In this document: in pieces, positions 51,888 to 60,485 of the stretch | How the letters are laid out: every line of letters begins with the position of its first letter | Position numbering within the stretch: the first letter of the stretch is position 1 | Translations under genes and position numbers: made by a program | NCBI RefSeq assembly: GCF_039521325.1 | Contig: NZ_BAAACD010000024.1 | DNA from: Clostridium_X cadaveris | GTDB lineage: Bacteria > Bacillota > Clostridia > Clostridiales > Clostridiaceae | DNA length: 64,000 bases | Direction: 5' to 3' (one strand) | Notes under the pieces: model-generated | Databases searched by the model: none | What the model was told of the DNA's origin: nothing | The model's input: the letters and a program-made list of their open reading frames with translations, nothing else

Positions 51888-52514
51888 TCACTTTATAATT
51901 CTACACATAGTTCCTTTTGCAAAGCCGCATGCATTTGCTTCGTCATAATCTATATGCATATAAGTTCTAAAGTTTGGACTTACTCTTATAACTGTATCTT
52001 CAAATATTAAAGGTCTTTCTCCCAAAACTTCCACCTTTACATTTTCTTTATCTTTAACTCCAAACTTTTCTGCATCTTCAGGAGTTATATGTATATGTCT
52101 TTTAGCTACTATAAGTCCTTTATTTAAAGTTATAGAGCCTCTTTCAGTAGACACTATAAGTCCTGGGGTATTTTCTATATGTCCGCTTTCTCTTACTGGT
52201 ATCTTAATTCCTAAGGATAGTGCGTCTGTTAAGGATACTTCAACTTGAGTTTCTTTTCTAGTTGGTCCCAAAACAATAACATTTTTTATAGCTCCTTTAG
52301 GTCCTGTTATTGTTACTCTCTCCTTACATGCGTACTGTCCAGGCTGAGATAAGTCTTTAACTTTTGTAAGTGTATACCCAGATCCAAAAAGAATCTGTAA
52401 ATGTTCATCCGACAAATGAATGTGTCGTCCAGAGGCTTCAACTTCTATAAGCATTTGGCTTTTTATTCTCTTCACAACTTCATCAATTATATAGTCTAAT
52501 GAAATATTGCTCAT
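51888..52514 (-). CDS. pduL: PduL-type phosphate acyltransferase (phosphotransacetylase)
   Basis: 208 residues. N-terminal ISLDYIIDEVVKRIKSQ is a probable encapsulation peptide. Two PduL beta-barrel halves follow, with VEASGRHIHLS, IVAKRHIHITPEDAEKFGV and MHIDYDEANACGF carrying the zinc-binding His residues. It converts acetyl-CoA and phosphate to acetyl-phosphate and recycles CoA inside the compartment. GGAGG overlaps the stop region of the 50-codon ORF just upstream. Confidence 0.95.
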   Translation of the reverse strand: MSNISLDYIIDEVVKRIKSQMLIEVEASGRHIHLSDEHLQILFGSGYTLTKVKDLSQPGQYACKERVTITGPKGAIKNVIVLGPTRKETQVEVSLTDALSLGIKIPVRESGHIENTPGLIVSTERGSITLNKGLIVAKRHIHITPEDAEKFGVKDKENVKVEVLGERPLIFEDTVIRVSPNFRTYMHIDYDEANACGFAKGTMCRIIK

Positions 52515-52527
52515 TTATGTCCTCCAT

Positions 52528-52680
52528 CTAACTCTTGTATTTCCCAGTTTTATATTTGAAAATCATTATATTAAACAGGGATGACAATCTGTTTAATGCT
52601 GTTATTATATCTTCTCTTTCTATTCCGCCGTATTTTTCTTTAAATGCTTCATAAGCCGAAATTTCGGTTAATATACTCAT
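52528..52680 (-). CDS. 50-residue ORF inside the eut operon, unknown
   Basis: A complete ORF starting MSILTEISAYEAF and ending KTGKYKS, soluble, with an amphipathic N-terminal helix (ILTEISAYEAFKEKYGG) and a second helix (REDIITALNRLSSLF). It ends 14 bases before pduL; its tail overlaps pduL's RBS, so translation may be coupled. The own RBS is weak (GAGATG ~9 bases away). A hairpin (52698-52727) precedes it. It could be a cargo-targeting or regulatory peptide, or non-coding. Confidence 0.45.
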   Translation of the reverse strand: MSILTEISAYEAFKEKYGGIEREDIITALNRLSSLFNIMIFKYKTGKYKS

Positions 52681-52697
52681 CTTGGCACATCTCTAAT

Positions 52698-52727
52698 TAA
52701 ATGTACTACCCTAGAGTAGTACATTTA
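52698..52727 (-). promoter_or_regulatory. Intra-operon hairpin between eutM and the 50-codon ORF
   Basis: A perfect 12-bp stem (TAAATGTACTAC / GTAGTACATTTA) with a 6-base loop but no U-run on the minus strand. It may stabilise the abundant eutM message or act as a processing site rather than a terminator. Confidence 0.55.
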
Positions 52728-52732
52728 GTTTG

Positions 52733-53020
52733 TTATTGTTGAGTTCCCTTTGGAAGTATAGCATCTACTTCTGTGTGAGGTCTTGGTATTACATGAACAG
52801 AAATCAATTCACCAACTCTTTCTGCAGCAGCTGCTCCTGCGTCTGTTGCAGCTTTAACAGCACCTACGTCTCCTCTTACCATAACTGTTACAAGTCCTCC
52901 ACCAACTTGTTCTTTACCTACTAATTGAACATTAGCAGCCTTAACCATAGCATCTGCTGCCTCTATTGCTCCTACTAATCCTTTAGTTTCAATCATTCCT
53001 AATGCATTTGATGTTATCAT
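52733..53020 (-). CDS. eutM: Major hexameric shell protein EutM
   Basis: 95 residues, a single BMC domain: ALGMIETKGLVGAIEAADAMVKAANVQLVGKEQVGGGLVTVMVRGDVGAVKAATDAGAAAAERVGELISVHVIPRPH. This is the abundant facet hexamer. Strong RBS; located between the 50-codon ORF and eutE. Confidence 0.96.
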   Translation of the reverse strand: MITSNALGMIETKGLVGAIEAADAMVKAANVQLVGKEQVGGGLVTVMVRGDVGAVKAATDAGAAAAERVGELISVHVIPRPHTEVDAILPKGTQQ

Positions 53021-53042
53021 ATCTATTCCTCCTTAACTTTTC

Positions 53043-54509
53043 TTACTTTAATTGATTCAATATCTTTTTTACTAATAAATCAATTAGTACTTCACTTTCC
53101 ATAGATCCAGTGCAGATGTTGCAGCTAGAACTATTAGTACCTCTTATGTCTTCTAATTCCCTTACACCATAAGCAACTCTCTTTATGTTTATAAGGTTCA
53201 TAGGTCCCACATTTTCAGAAGTAGCACTTCCTCCAATACTTCCACATCCAAGGGTTAAGGCTGGCATCATGTTTACTGTAGCTCCTATTCCTCCTAATGC
53301 ACCTGGACTATTTACTGGTATTCTAGATACTGGCATTGCAAGAGCAAATTTCTTCACAACTTCCTTATCTTCTGAATGAATCATAAAGCTGTGGCCAGCA
53401 CCTTCATTAAGAAGTATGCTTCTGCATCTTTCTAAAACTGCATCTATGTTATCTTCTACATAAAACGCTAATATTGGTCCAAGTTTTTCTCTTGAATAAG
53501 GTATATTGTGTCCCACCCTGTTTTCTCTAGCTATAAGGACTCTTGCATTTGATGGCACTGATATGTCGGCAAGTTTTGCTATGTATTCTACACTCTTTCC
53601 TACTATTTGAGGATTCATACTTCCATTTGGTCTTATTATAAATTTTTCAAGTTTCTTGCTTTGTTCTTCATCCAAGAAGTATCCTCCTTGAGCTTTGAAC
53701 TCTGCAACCACTTTGTCTTCTATACATTTTTCTATAACTACAGATTGCTCTGATGCACATATTGTTCCATTATCAAAAGTTTTAGAATCTAATATTCTCT
53801 TTATAGCAAGTTTTATATCTGCACTCTTATCTATAAATCCTGGTCCATTTCCTGCTCCAACTCCTAGCGCTGGGTGTCCTGATGAGTATGCAGCCTTAAC
53901 CATAGCAGGACCTCCTGTTGCAAGAATCATTCCTGTATCAGGATGTTTCATAAGCTCATTTGTAGCTTGAAGTGTTGGAGTAGATATACATCCTATAGCT
54001 CCTCTTGGACATCCCACTTTTTCAGCTGCTTCTGATATAACTTTCACTGTTTCTAGTATGCATTTAGCTGCATTTGGATGTGGAGAGAATACTATAGCGT
54101 TAGCTCCCTTTAAAGATATCATTGCTTTGTATATTACAGTTGATGTAGGGTTTGTGGATGGTATAATCCCTGCTATTATTCCCATAGGAACACCTATATC
54201 CATTGTTTGTTTTCCTGGATCTTCTGCAATTACACCTATTGTCTTTAAATCCTTTATACTTTCGTATACATTTTTAGCTGCAAAAGCATTTTTTAAAACT
54301 TTATCTTGCCATATTCCAAATCCAGTTTCTTCGCTAGTCATCTTAGCTAATCTCTCTGCATTTTCATATCCAGCATCAGCTATAGCTTTTATTATTTTAT
54401 CAATTTGTTCTTGATTCATTGTGGCTAACTGCTTTTGTGCTTCTTTGGCCTCTTTCATAAGGTTTCTTACTTCTTGAATTGATACTAAATCCTTATCTGT
54501 TAATTGCAT
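53043..54509 (-). CDS. eutE: Acetaldehyde dehydrogenase (acylating) EutE
   Basis: 488 residues. It oxidises acetaldehyde to acetyl-CoA with NAD+ and CoA. The N-terminal ~20 residues (LVSIQEVRNLMKEAKEAQKQ) look like a compartment-targeting helix. The nucleophile Cys lies in DNGTICASEQSVV, and GVPMGIIAGIIPSTNPTST and AGAGNGPGFIDKSAD are typical of the CoA-acylating group. Its start overlaps the previous stop by one base (TAATG), which points to coupled translation. Confidence 0.95.
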   Translation of the reverse strand: MQLTDKDLVSIQEVRNLMKEAKEAQKQLATMNQEQIDKIIKAIADAGYENAERLAKMTSEETGFGIWQDKVLKNAFAAKNVYESIKDLKTIGVIAEDPGKQTMDIGVPMGIIAGIIPSTNPTSTVIYKAMISLKGANAIVFSPHPNAAKCILETVKVISEAAEKVGCPRGAIGCISTPTLQATNELMKHPDTGMILATGGPAMVKAAYSSGHPALGVGAGNGPGFIDKSADIKLAIKRILDSKTFDNGTICASEQSVVIEKCIEDKVVAEFKAQGGYFLDEEQSKKLEKFIIRPNGSMNPQIVGKSVEYIAKLADISVPSNARVLIARENRVGHNIPYSREKLGPILAFYVEDNIDAVLERCRSILLNEGAGHSFMIHSEDKEVVKKFALAMPVSRIPVNSPGALGGIGATVNMMPALTLGCGSIGGSATSENVGPMNLINIKRVAYGVRELEDIRGTNSSSCNICTGSMESEVLIDLLVKKILNQLK

Positions 54510-55144
54510 TATTTATCACCTTTTTCATCGTATTCTTGAAGTATCTTAATAAGTTCTTCTTTCTTCTCCTGTTTAATTTGCTTACTGCTCATATTAGGAA
54601 GTTTTAAAGCTCTTACCATGTTTCTTAGAGTTTCAACTTTCATATCTCCATAATTTGTATTTTCATCTTTCTTTACATTCTCTTTTAATGCTTTTTCTTT
54701 TTTATTTCTATAATTTTCTAATGTTTTTTCAAGCTTCACTATTTCCTGGGTAATATCCTTAGATTGTTTTATGTCTTCTGTTTTCTCCATTTTCGAAGGT
54801 GCTATAACATCCTCTTTATGTATTTTGTCATTATCATCTTTTACTTTTTCTACTGGAGAATCTTCTTTTTTCTTTTCTAAGTTAGGAAATATTTTTAGAA
54901 GTTCCTCATGAGGTCGTGGAATTACATGAGAACTTCTTAAAAGTCCTAAAGAATTAGCTGCAGCCCTGCCTGCATCTACAGAAGCCTGAACAGCATCTAC
55001 ATCTCCAACAACCTGAACATTCGAAATCCCAGCTTTTACAATTTCAATTCCAATAAGGGTAACATTAGCAGCTTTTAGTGCAGCATCGGCAGCTTCTACT
55101 GCTGCAAGATAGCCGTTAACCTCTATCATTCCTAATGCTTTCAT
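54509..55144 (-). CDS. EutK-like shell protein: BMC domain plus SAP/HeH-type C-terminus
   Basis: 211 residues. Residues ~1-90 are a BMC domain (ALGMIEVNGYLAAVEAADAALKAANV). A ~70-residue charged linker (EKKKEDSPVEKVKDDND; KLEKTLENYRNKKEKAL) follows. The last ~45 residues (DMKVETLRNMVRALKLPNMSSKQIKQEKKEEL) look like a SAP/HeH helix-extension-helix domain. E. coli EutK also has a BMC domain with a small putative nucleic-acid-binding C-terminus, but of a different type. Likely a minor shell tile with a tether to nucleic acid or cargo. Confidence 0.8.
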   Translation of the reverse strand: MKALGMIEVNGYLAAVEAADAALKAANVTLIGIEIVKAGISNVQVVGDVDAVQASVDAGRAAANSLGLLRSSHVIPRPHEELLKIFPNLEKKKEDSPVEKVKDDNDKIHKEDVIAPSKMEKTEDIKQSKDITQEIVKLEKTLENYRNKKEKALKENVKKDENTNYGDMKVETLRNMVRALKLPNMSSKQIKQEKKEELIKILQEYDEKGDK

Positions 55145-55159
55145 CTATGTATATTTCCT

Positions 55160-55813
55160 TTAATAACTTTTTGGTTCATTAGCAACAGATTTTACTGCCT
55201 CTGCAAAAGCATCACAAGCTGCTTTACAAGCGGATTGAGTTCCTGTAAGCAATGCTCCACCAAAGTTTGTTTCTGTTGGAGGTTCAAATAGTTGCTTTAA
55301 TTCAACATCCGCTGCCTTCAATGCTGCGTCTAATGCATAAATAGCCTCTAGTGGCGGTGCTACTAGATATGCTATTGGTTCTCCTTCTTTTACTCCAGCA
55401 ACCTCTGCAAGATAACTGCCTGTTCTAGATATACAATATGAATAATAAACAATTGAATTATCTTCATTGGCACTTACAAAATGTGATCCATTCTCCATAA
55501 AATTAAGAGCTGCATTTAATCCACTTCTTACTTCAGCTGGACTTGGTCCTGCAAGAATTCCTAAAACTTCCCCCGCAAGTTTTGTTGATGCGTTTCCTGA
55601 TCCTGCATACATAGATTTTGCATATACCACTTCAACTTCTGCTGCTTTTGTAGCTTCATCTAATGCTGTATATGTAACATCATCTACGTCTGCTGTTATC
55701 ATCCCTAAACTTTTATGTTGAGGTCCAAGATTTAAAGATTTTGCTAATCCTGGGCTTACATTTGAAATTATTTTTACTGCTAATACCGTTGGTCTAATTG
55801 CTTCATTAAGCAC
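55160..55813 (-). CDS. eutL: Trimeric shell protein EutL
   Basis: 217 residues. The circularly permuted tandem BMC of EutL is recognised: LNEAIRPTVLAVKIISNVSPGLAKSL, IPAVDDVTYTALDEA-type strands, EVRSGLNAALNFMENGSHF and PPTETNFGGALLTGTQSACKAACDAF. It forms trimers with a large, possibly gated pore for ethanolamine or cofactors. Located between eutC and the EutK-like gene. Confidence 0.95.
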   Translation of the reverse strand: MLNEAIRPTVLAVKIISNVSPGLAKSLNLGPQHKSLGMITADVDDVTYTALDEATKAAEVEVVYAKSMYAGSGNASTKLAGEVLGILAGPSPAEVRSGLNAALNFMENGSHFVSANEDNSIVYYSYCISRTGSYLAEVAGVKEGEPIAYLVAPPLEAIYALDAALKAADVELKQLFEPPTETNFGGALLTGTQSACKAACDAFAEAVKSVANEPKSY

Positions 55814-55825
55814 AATTAACCCCTC

Positions 55826-56722
55826 CTAAAGTTTATTTTTTAAATTTATACCTGAAGCTTTTTTATCAAGCATTGTTTTTATAAGTTCTGCTATATGTGC
55901 ACCTGCTTCAACTGCAGGTGTTCCACCTTTATGTATATTAGAAATAACAGATCTATTAGCTTCTGGCATATTTATAGTTGGTTTGTATGCTATATATGCA
56001 CTCATAGATTCTGCAGTTACCAGTCCTGGTCTTTCACCAACTAGTAGACATACAACTTCGGCACCAGTAGCTTCACCTACAGCATCCATAGCACCAACTC
56101 TGCAGTGTTTTACAAATAAAACATCTCCGATTTCTATGTTATACATTTTTAATCCTTGCTTAATAGCCGGTATTATATCCGTTATATTTGCCTCAATTGC
56201 AGCTGAACTAAGTCCATCTCCTACCATAAGAAGAACCTTAGGATTACCTCCAAATTTTTCTTTTATAAATTTTAGAGTTTCTTCATTAAAGTTTCTTCCT
56301 AAATCCGGGCGAGTTATATATTCATCTTTATCCTTACATTTAGTCTCTACAGGTATTAAGTTGTTTTTCTTTATAAAATCCTCTGATACATAAGAAAAAA
56401 CTGAATCTTGTGCTGCTGCATGGTCAGCTCTAAACCTAAGGGCTGTTATAGTTTTATATCTTGTTCCAGCTCTTCCAACTCCTAATCTTGCAGGTGTCTT
56501 TTCTTTCATTTTTAGATATCCTTCTGCATTTTTAGGATTTTTAACTAAAAGCTGCTTTCTTAGATCAGTTTCGGTTATATCTTCAATACATCCTTCGTTA
56601 TCAACTACTGTTGAAGTTGATATGTCATTATGTACACCATTCACTCCGTCATTTGCAGCTGATTTTCCAACCATTTCATTTAATAATTTTTCAACCATTA
56701 ATCTTATTTCATTTTCATTCAT
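55826..56722 (-). CDS. eutC: Ethanolamine ammonia-lyase small subunit
   Basis: 298 residues from the ATG at 56722 (AGGAGG 8 bases upstream; the GTG at 56728 is only 2 bases from it). The N-terminal ~20 residues (NENEIRLMVEKLLNEMVGK) are the expected targeting helix. The core shows ARLGVGRAGTRYKT, LRFRADHAAAQDSVFS and the cobalamin-binding LLVGERPGLVTAESMSAYIAY. With EutB and adenosylcobalamin it deaminates ethanolamine to acetaldehyde and ammonia. Confidence 0.96.
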   Translation of the reverse strand: MNENEIRLMVEKLLNEMVGKSAANDGVNGVHNDISTSTVVDNEGCIEDITETDLRKQLLVKNPKNAEGYLKMKEKTPARLGVGRAGTRYKTITALRFRADHAAAQDSVFSYVSEDFIKKNNLIPVETKCKDKDEYITRPDLGRNFNEETLKFIKEKFGGNPKVLLMVGDGLSSAAIEANITDIIPAIKQGLKMYNIEIGDVLFVKHCRVGAMDAVGEATGAEVVCLLVGERPGLVTAESMSAYIAYKPTINMPEANRSVISNIHKGGTPAVEAGAHIAELIKTMLDKKASGINLKNKL

Positions 56723-56734
56723 ATTCACTGCCTC

Positions 56735-58099
56735 CTAACGTAGAAATACTGATGCATCGCCAGCTAATTCAGTTAATTTTCCATTTCTCATAAAGCCCAT
56801 CTTTTCCATCCATTCTTCAAATTCCTTGATTGGTTTTAAGTTAAATAGTTGCCTTAAAGTAGCTGTTTCATGATATCCTGTTGTTTGGTAATTAAGCATT
56901 ACGTCATCACCATGAGGTATTCCCATGAAATATGTACATCCTGCTGTGGTTAATAATACAGCTAAATTTTCTATATCATTTTGATCTGCCTTCATATGAT
57001 TTGTGTAACAAGCATCGCAGCCCATTGGAAGTCCTGAAAGTTTTCCCATAAAGTGGTCTTCAAGCCCTGCCCTTATTACTTGCTTTGAATTATATAAATA
57101 TTCTGGTCCTATAAATCCAACTACTGTGTTCACAATAAATGGCTGAAATCTTCTTGCAAAACCATAACATCTGGCTTCCATAGTAACTTGGTCTGCTCCA
57201 AAGTGAGCTTCTGATGAAAGTTCTGATCCTTGACCTGTTTCAAAATACATTACATTAGGTCCTGTTGCTGTTCCTTCGGATAACGCAAGCTGTCTAGCCT
57301 CTTCTATAGTAGCAGCTTTAAATCCAAAAGCTTCATTACCCTTTTCTGATCCTGCTATGGATTGGAATATAAGATCTGTTGGTGCTCCTTTTCTTATAGC
57401 CTCCATTTGAGTTGTGACGTGAGCAAGAACACAGTTTTGAGTTGGTATCTCCCATCTTTGCTTAAATTCTTCAAATCTCTTTAATACCTTAGTTACACTT
57501 TCAACCGAGTCATCAACTGGGTTTAAACCTAAGACTGCATCACCTATTCCAAAGGTTAAACCTTCCATAAGGGAAGCAACTATTCCATCAGGATCATCTG
57601 TTGGGTGATTTGGCTGAAGTCTTGCTGATAATGTTCCTGGCTCTCCTATAGTTGTATTACAGTGAGCTGTTACTCTTATTTTCTTTGCTCCACAGATTAA
57701 ATCCATATTTGACATAAGCTTTGCTACTGCAGCTATCATTTCAGAGGTTAGCCCCCTAGATATTCTTCTTATATCTACGGAAGTAGTATTATCATCTAAA
57801 ATCCATTCTCTTAAATCTGAAACAGTCCAGTTTTTAATCTCTCCATAAATTTTTTCATTTATGTCATCTTGGATTATTCTTGTTACTTCGTCCTGTTCAT
57901 ATGGGACTACAGGATTATTTCTTAAATCTGATAAAAGGAAATTTGATAGAACTACCTTTGCAGCAACTCTTTCCTCAGCTGAAGTTGCAGAAACACCCGC
58001 TAATTTATCACCTGATTTTTCCTCATTTGCTTTCGCTAAAACCTCTTTAACTGAATTAAATTGATACATTTTTCCAAATAATTTAGTTTTTAAAATCAC
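56735..58099 (-). CDS. eutB: Ethanolamine ammonia-lyase large subunit
   Basis: 454 residues, full length. TIM-barrel catalytic subunit of the B12-dependent lyase: TAHCNTTIGEPGTLSARLQPNHPTDDPDGIVASLMEGLTFGIGDAVLGLNP, MYFETGQGSELSSEAHFGADQVTMEARCYGFAR, and MGCDACYTNHMKADQNDIE are conserved. The GTG start at 58099 has AGGAGG 6-7 bases upstream. It requires adenosylcobalamin, for which no adenosyltransferase is present in the window. Confidence 0.97.
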   Translation of the reverse strand: MILKTKLFGKMYQFNSVKEVLAKANEEKSGDKLAGVSATSAEERVAAKVVLSNFLLSDLRNNPVVPYEQDEVTRIIQDDINEKIYGEIKNWTVSDLREWILDDNTTSVDIRRISRGLTSEMIAAVAKLMSNMDLICGAKKIRVTAHCNTTIGEPGTLSARLQPNHPTDDPDGIVASLMEGLTFGIGDAVLGLNPVDDSVESVTKVLKRFEEFKQRWEIPTQNCVLAHVTTQMEAIRKGAPTDLIFQSIAGSEKGNEAFGFKAATIEEARQLALSEGTATGPNVMYFETGQGSELSSEAHFGADQVTMEARCYGFARRFQPFIVNTVVGFIGPEYLYNSKQVIRAGLEDHFMGKLSGLPMGCDACYTNHMKADQNDIENLAVLLTTAGCTYFMGIPHGDDVMLNYQTTGYHETATLRQLFNLKPIKEFEEWMEKMGFMRNGKLTELAGDASVFLR

Positions 58100-58115
58100 G
58101 ATAATCCTCCTTCCA

Positions 58116-59549
58116 CTAGTTGAATACTAATGTTTTTATAACTACTGGTAATACCTTTCCCTCCGCTATTGGTTTACCTATATCTATGTAATCTCCATTT
58201 TCAACCTTAATTCCATCAATACATACAACATCTTTTTTAAAATTAAGCAATGCATATATAGCCTGCCCTAATACCTTTGCCATGTCATTTTCAACAATAA
58301 TAATTAACGGCAACTCCCTTTCTATAAACTCTTCTAATCCGCCTACCATTCCTTTAGCTATGTCCTGCACTTCTATAAATGAAGGATTCTTTTTGCCATT
58401 GATAGCTATAGCTACTCTTTGAACATCGTTTTCAAGCTTAAACCAGTCAAGCTTGGTTTTTATAGCATTTTTTAATACTTCTGATCCAGAACTCTCATCC
58501 TCTTCACTAAGTTTTAGGATAGGAAGGTTTTTTATTGGGAAATTTTCTTTTGTATATGTTATAGTGCTTCCGCTGATTTCTGTAGTGTGAGAACCAGCTC
58601 CTACAACAGTAGCTCTTATAGTTTCTATAGATCTTACAACCTTAAGCTTTTTGAACATCTCAGACTCTCTTATTTTTTGTCCTAAAAGTATGCCTATATC
58701 TCCATATTTAAAATAGTCATCTATAGGCCCATCATAGTAAACATAATCTGCAACTCCTCCAGAAAAGGAAATGCAGTGAATCTCTTTTTTTAATCCTATA
58801 GTTTTATTTGTCACTACTACATCAAATAAACTGCTCTTTTCTCTTACCCCTACACTTTCTTCTAAAAAATGTACCATTTCTTCTACAATGGGCATGAGTT
58901 TTTCTTTAGTTGCTATGTCACCAATGCTTATACTAAATCCCTTTTCTTTTATTATCTTTTCTATCTTTGGAGAGATATAAGTTATTTGTTTTGTAGAAGT
59001 ATCTATCTTTATGAGCCTTCCACCTATATCTAAGCATCCTGTTTCAATTACATCCCCTATATTGAATAATGCCAAGTTGCTGGTTCCTCCACCTATATCT
59101 ATGTTTACAACGGTTGTAGAATGTTCTTTAGAATATATATGAGCCCCTGCTCCCTTTCCTGAAATTATACTTTCTAAATCAGGGCCAGCAGTAGCAACAA
59201 CAAAATCCCCAGCAAACCCGCTTAATCTATGTAGAACTTCATTAGCATTTTCCTTTCTAGCAGTTTCCCCTGTTATAATTACAGCCCCAGTTTTTATATC
59301 TTCTTTATTTATTCCTGCTTTTATGTACTCTTTTTCCACTATGTCCTTTACTCCATCACTGTCTATTTCAGTAAGTGATTTTAAAGGAGTAAAGTATATG
59401 TCACTTTTGTATATGATCTCTTTATCAACTATTGATATTCTAGGTATCGTAAAGTTGGATGCTGTATTTTCTATTATCAGCTTTGAAAATACCAGTTGAG
59501 TTGTACTAGTACCTATATCTATACCTACACTTAATAGCTCTTCTCTCAT
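58116..59549 (-). CDS. eutA: Ethanolamine ammonia-lyase reactivating factor EutA
   Basis: 477 residues of the ASKHA/Hsp70-like reactivase family: VGIDIGTSTTQLVFSKL (phosphate-1 loop), TGAVIITGETARKENA, and NIDIGGGTSNLALF (phosphate-2). It removes damaged cobalamin from EutBC using ATP. GGAG lies 8 bases before the ATG; a 58-base gap separates it from eutP, the place where eutV/eutW lie in Enterococcus or C. difficile. Confidence 0.95.
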   Translation of the reverse strand: MREELLSVGIDIGTSTTQLVFSKLIIENTASNFTIPRISIVDKEIIYKSDIYFTPLKSLTEIDSDGVKDIVEKEYIKAGINKEDIKTGAVIITGETARKENANEVLHRLSGFAGDFVVATAGPDLESIISGKGAGAHIYSKEHSTTVVNIDIGGGTSNLALFNIGDVIETGCLDIGGRLIKIDTSTKQITYISPKIEKIIKEKGFSISIGDIATKEKLMPIVEEMVHFLEESVGVREKSSLFDVVVTNKTIGLKKEIHCISFSGGVADYVYYDGPIDDYFKYGDIGILLGQKIRESEMFKKLKVVRSIETIRATVVGAGSHTTEISGSTITYTKENFPIKNLPILKLSEEDESSGSEVLKNAIKTKLDWFKLENDVQRVAIAINGKKNPSFIEVQDIAKGMVGGLEEFIERELPLIIIVENDMAKVLGQAIYALLNFKKDVVCIDGIKVENGDYIDIGKPIAEGKVLPVVIKTLVFN

Positions 59550-59607
59550 TAATTCAGCTCCAATCTTTATACTGTAAATGTATATTGATATTAATTAAAT
59601 AAATAAG

Positions 59608-60039
59608 TTATCCCTCTATATAGCTCATAAGCTCTTTCATTCCCTCACCAGACAAAGTATTAACCTTAAATATAGTCGATACACCAGCCTCTTTAAGTAT
59701 TTTTTCTGCTCTATTTATTAAGCTTTCATCTTCTGCAAGATCAATCTTTGTTATGATCCCTATTACATCTTTCATGAACATACTGGCAAAACCGGGAGCT
59801 ATATAAGATTCCTCATTTGTACAGTCATACACTAAAGCAATAATGTCTGCATCTGCTGATGTTACTACAAGTGCCTTATAATAATATCTATTTTCTAGAT
59901 ACTCTCCTGGAGTATCTATAGATTTGTTGTAAATCTCCACTGATTGAGTTTTCTTATACTTAAGCTCTAAATTATCTAAGTTTTGGCATAGTGTGGTCTT
60001 GCCACTTCCTGTTTTTCCTATAAATATTATTCTTTTCAT
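59608..60039 (-). CDS. eutP: EutP, GTPase-like protein of the ethanolamine locus
   Basis: 143 residues with a P-loop (FIGKTGSGKTTLCQ) and a GTPase-like IDTPGEYLENR (G3) and ITKIDLAED (G4). EutP has been reported to have acetate kinase activity in Salmonella and may also be involved in compartment assembly. It starts 8 bases after eutS. Confidence 0.93.
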   Translation of the reverse strand: MKRIIFIGKTGSGKTTLCQNLDNLELKYKKTQSVEIYNKSIDTPGEYLENRYYYKALVVTSADADIIALVYDCTNEESYIAPGFASMFMKDVIGIITKIDLAEDESLINRAEKILKEAGVSTIFKVNTLSGEGMKELMSYIEG

Positions 60040-60047
60040 AACTTCTC

Positions 60048-60395
60048 CTAAGTTCGTGTGATTTTAGTAGATGAAAAACTAAGTAGATCTCCTAAAACCT
60101 TTGTAACTTCATTTAAAGCAGCCTCAACTGCCCCAACATCTCCAGTAAAAATTACAGTTCCACTAAATCTATCAACAAAGCCTAGATCCACGTCTGCAGA
60201 TTTTGTTGCTACATCTGCTGCAATTATTGATGCTTCGCTAGGAGTTATTGTAAGGATTCCAATTGCCCCTCTTCTCTCTATTACAAGTCCAAGTTTTTTA
60301 TATATTTCATCATTTGGATTTGCTATTATATGAGCTAAAGTCACCTGTTTTCCCGGAACATATTCTTGTATTACTCTCTGCTTTTCATCACTCAT
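60048..60395 (-). CDS. eutS: Shell protein EutS
   Basis: 115 residues with a circularly permuted BMC domain: RVIQEYVPGKQVTLAHIIANPNDEIYKKLGL and ERRGAIGILTITPSEASIIAADVATK. It forms bent hexamers at shell edges. GGAGAAGG upstream of the ATG. It is 90 bases downstream of eutG without a convincing terminator, so it is probably co-transcribed. Confidence 0.95.
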   Translation of the reverse strand: MSDEKQRVIQEYVPGKQVTLAHIIANPNDEIYKKLGLVIERRGAIGILTITPSEASIIAADVATKSADVDLGFVDRFSGTVIFTGDVGAVEAALNEVTKVLGDLLSFSSTKITRT

Positions 60396-60485
60396 TGCAT
60401 CACCTTCTCCTATGACTTGTTAAACATAAATATACTTTTAACACTTAATATTATTGTGTTCTTGTAAAAAATTCATATTCATATA

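Noticed and set aside
60396..60485. EutV (ANTAR) antitermination hairpin pair before eutS
   Set aside because: Only one weak AT-rich stem (AACAC / GTGTT) is present, without a second hairpin, conserved loops or U-run.
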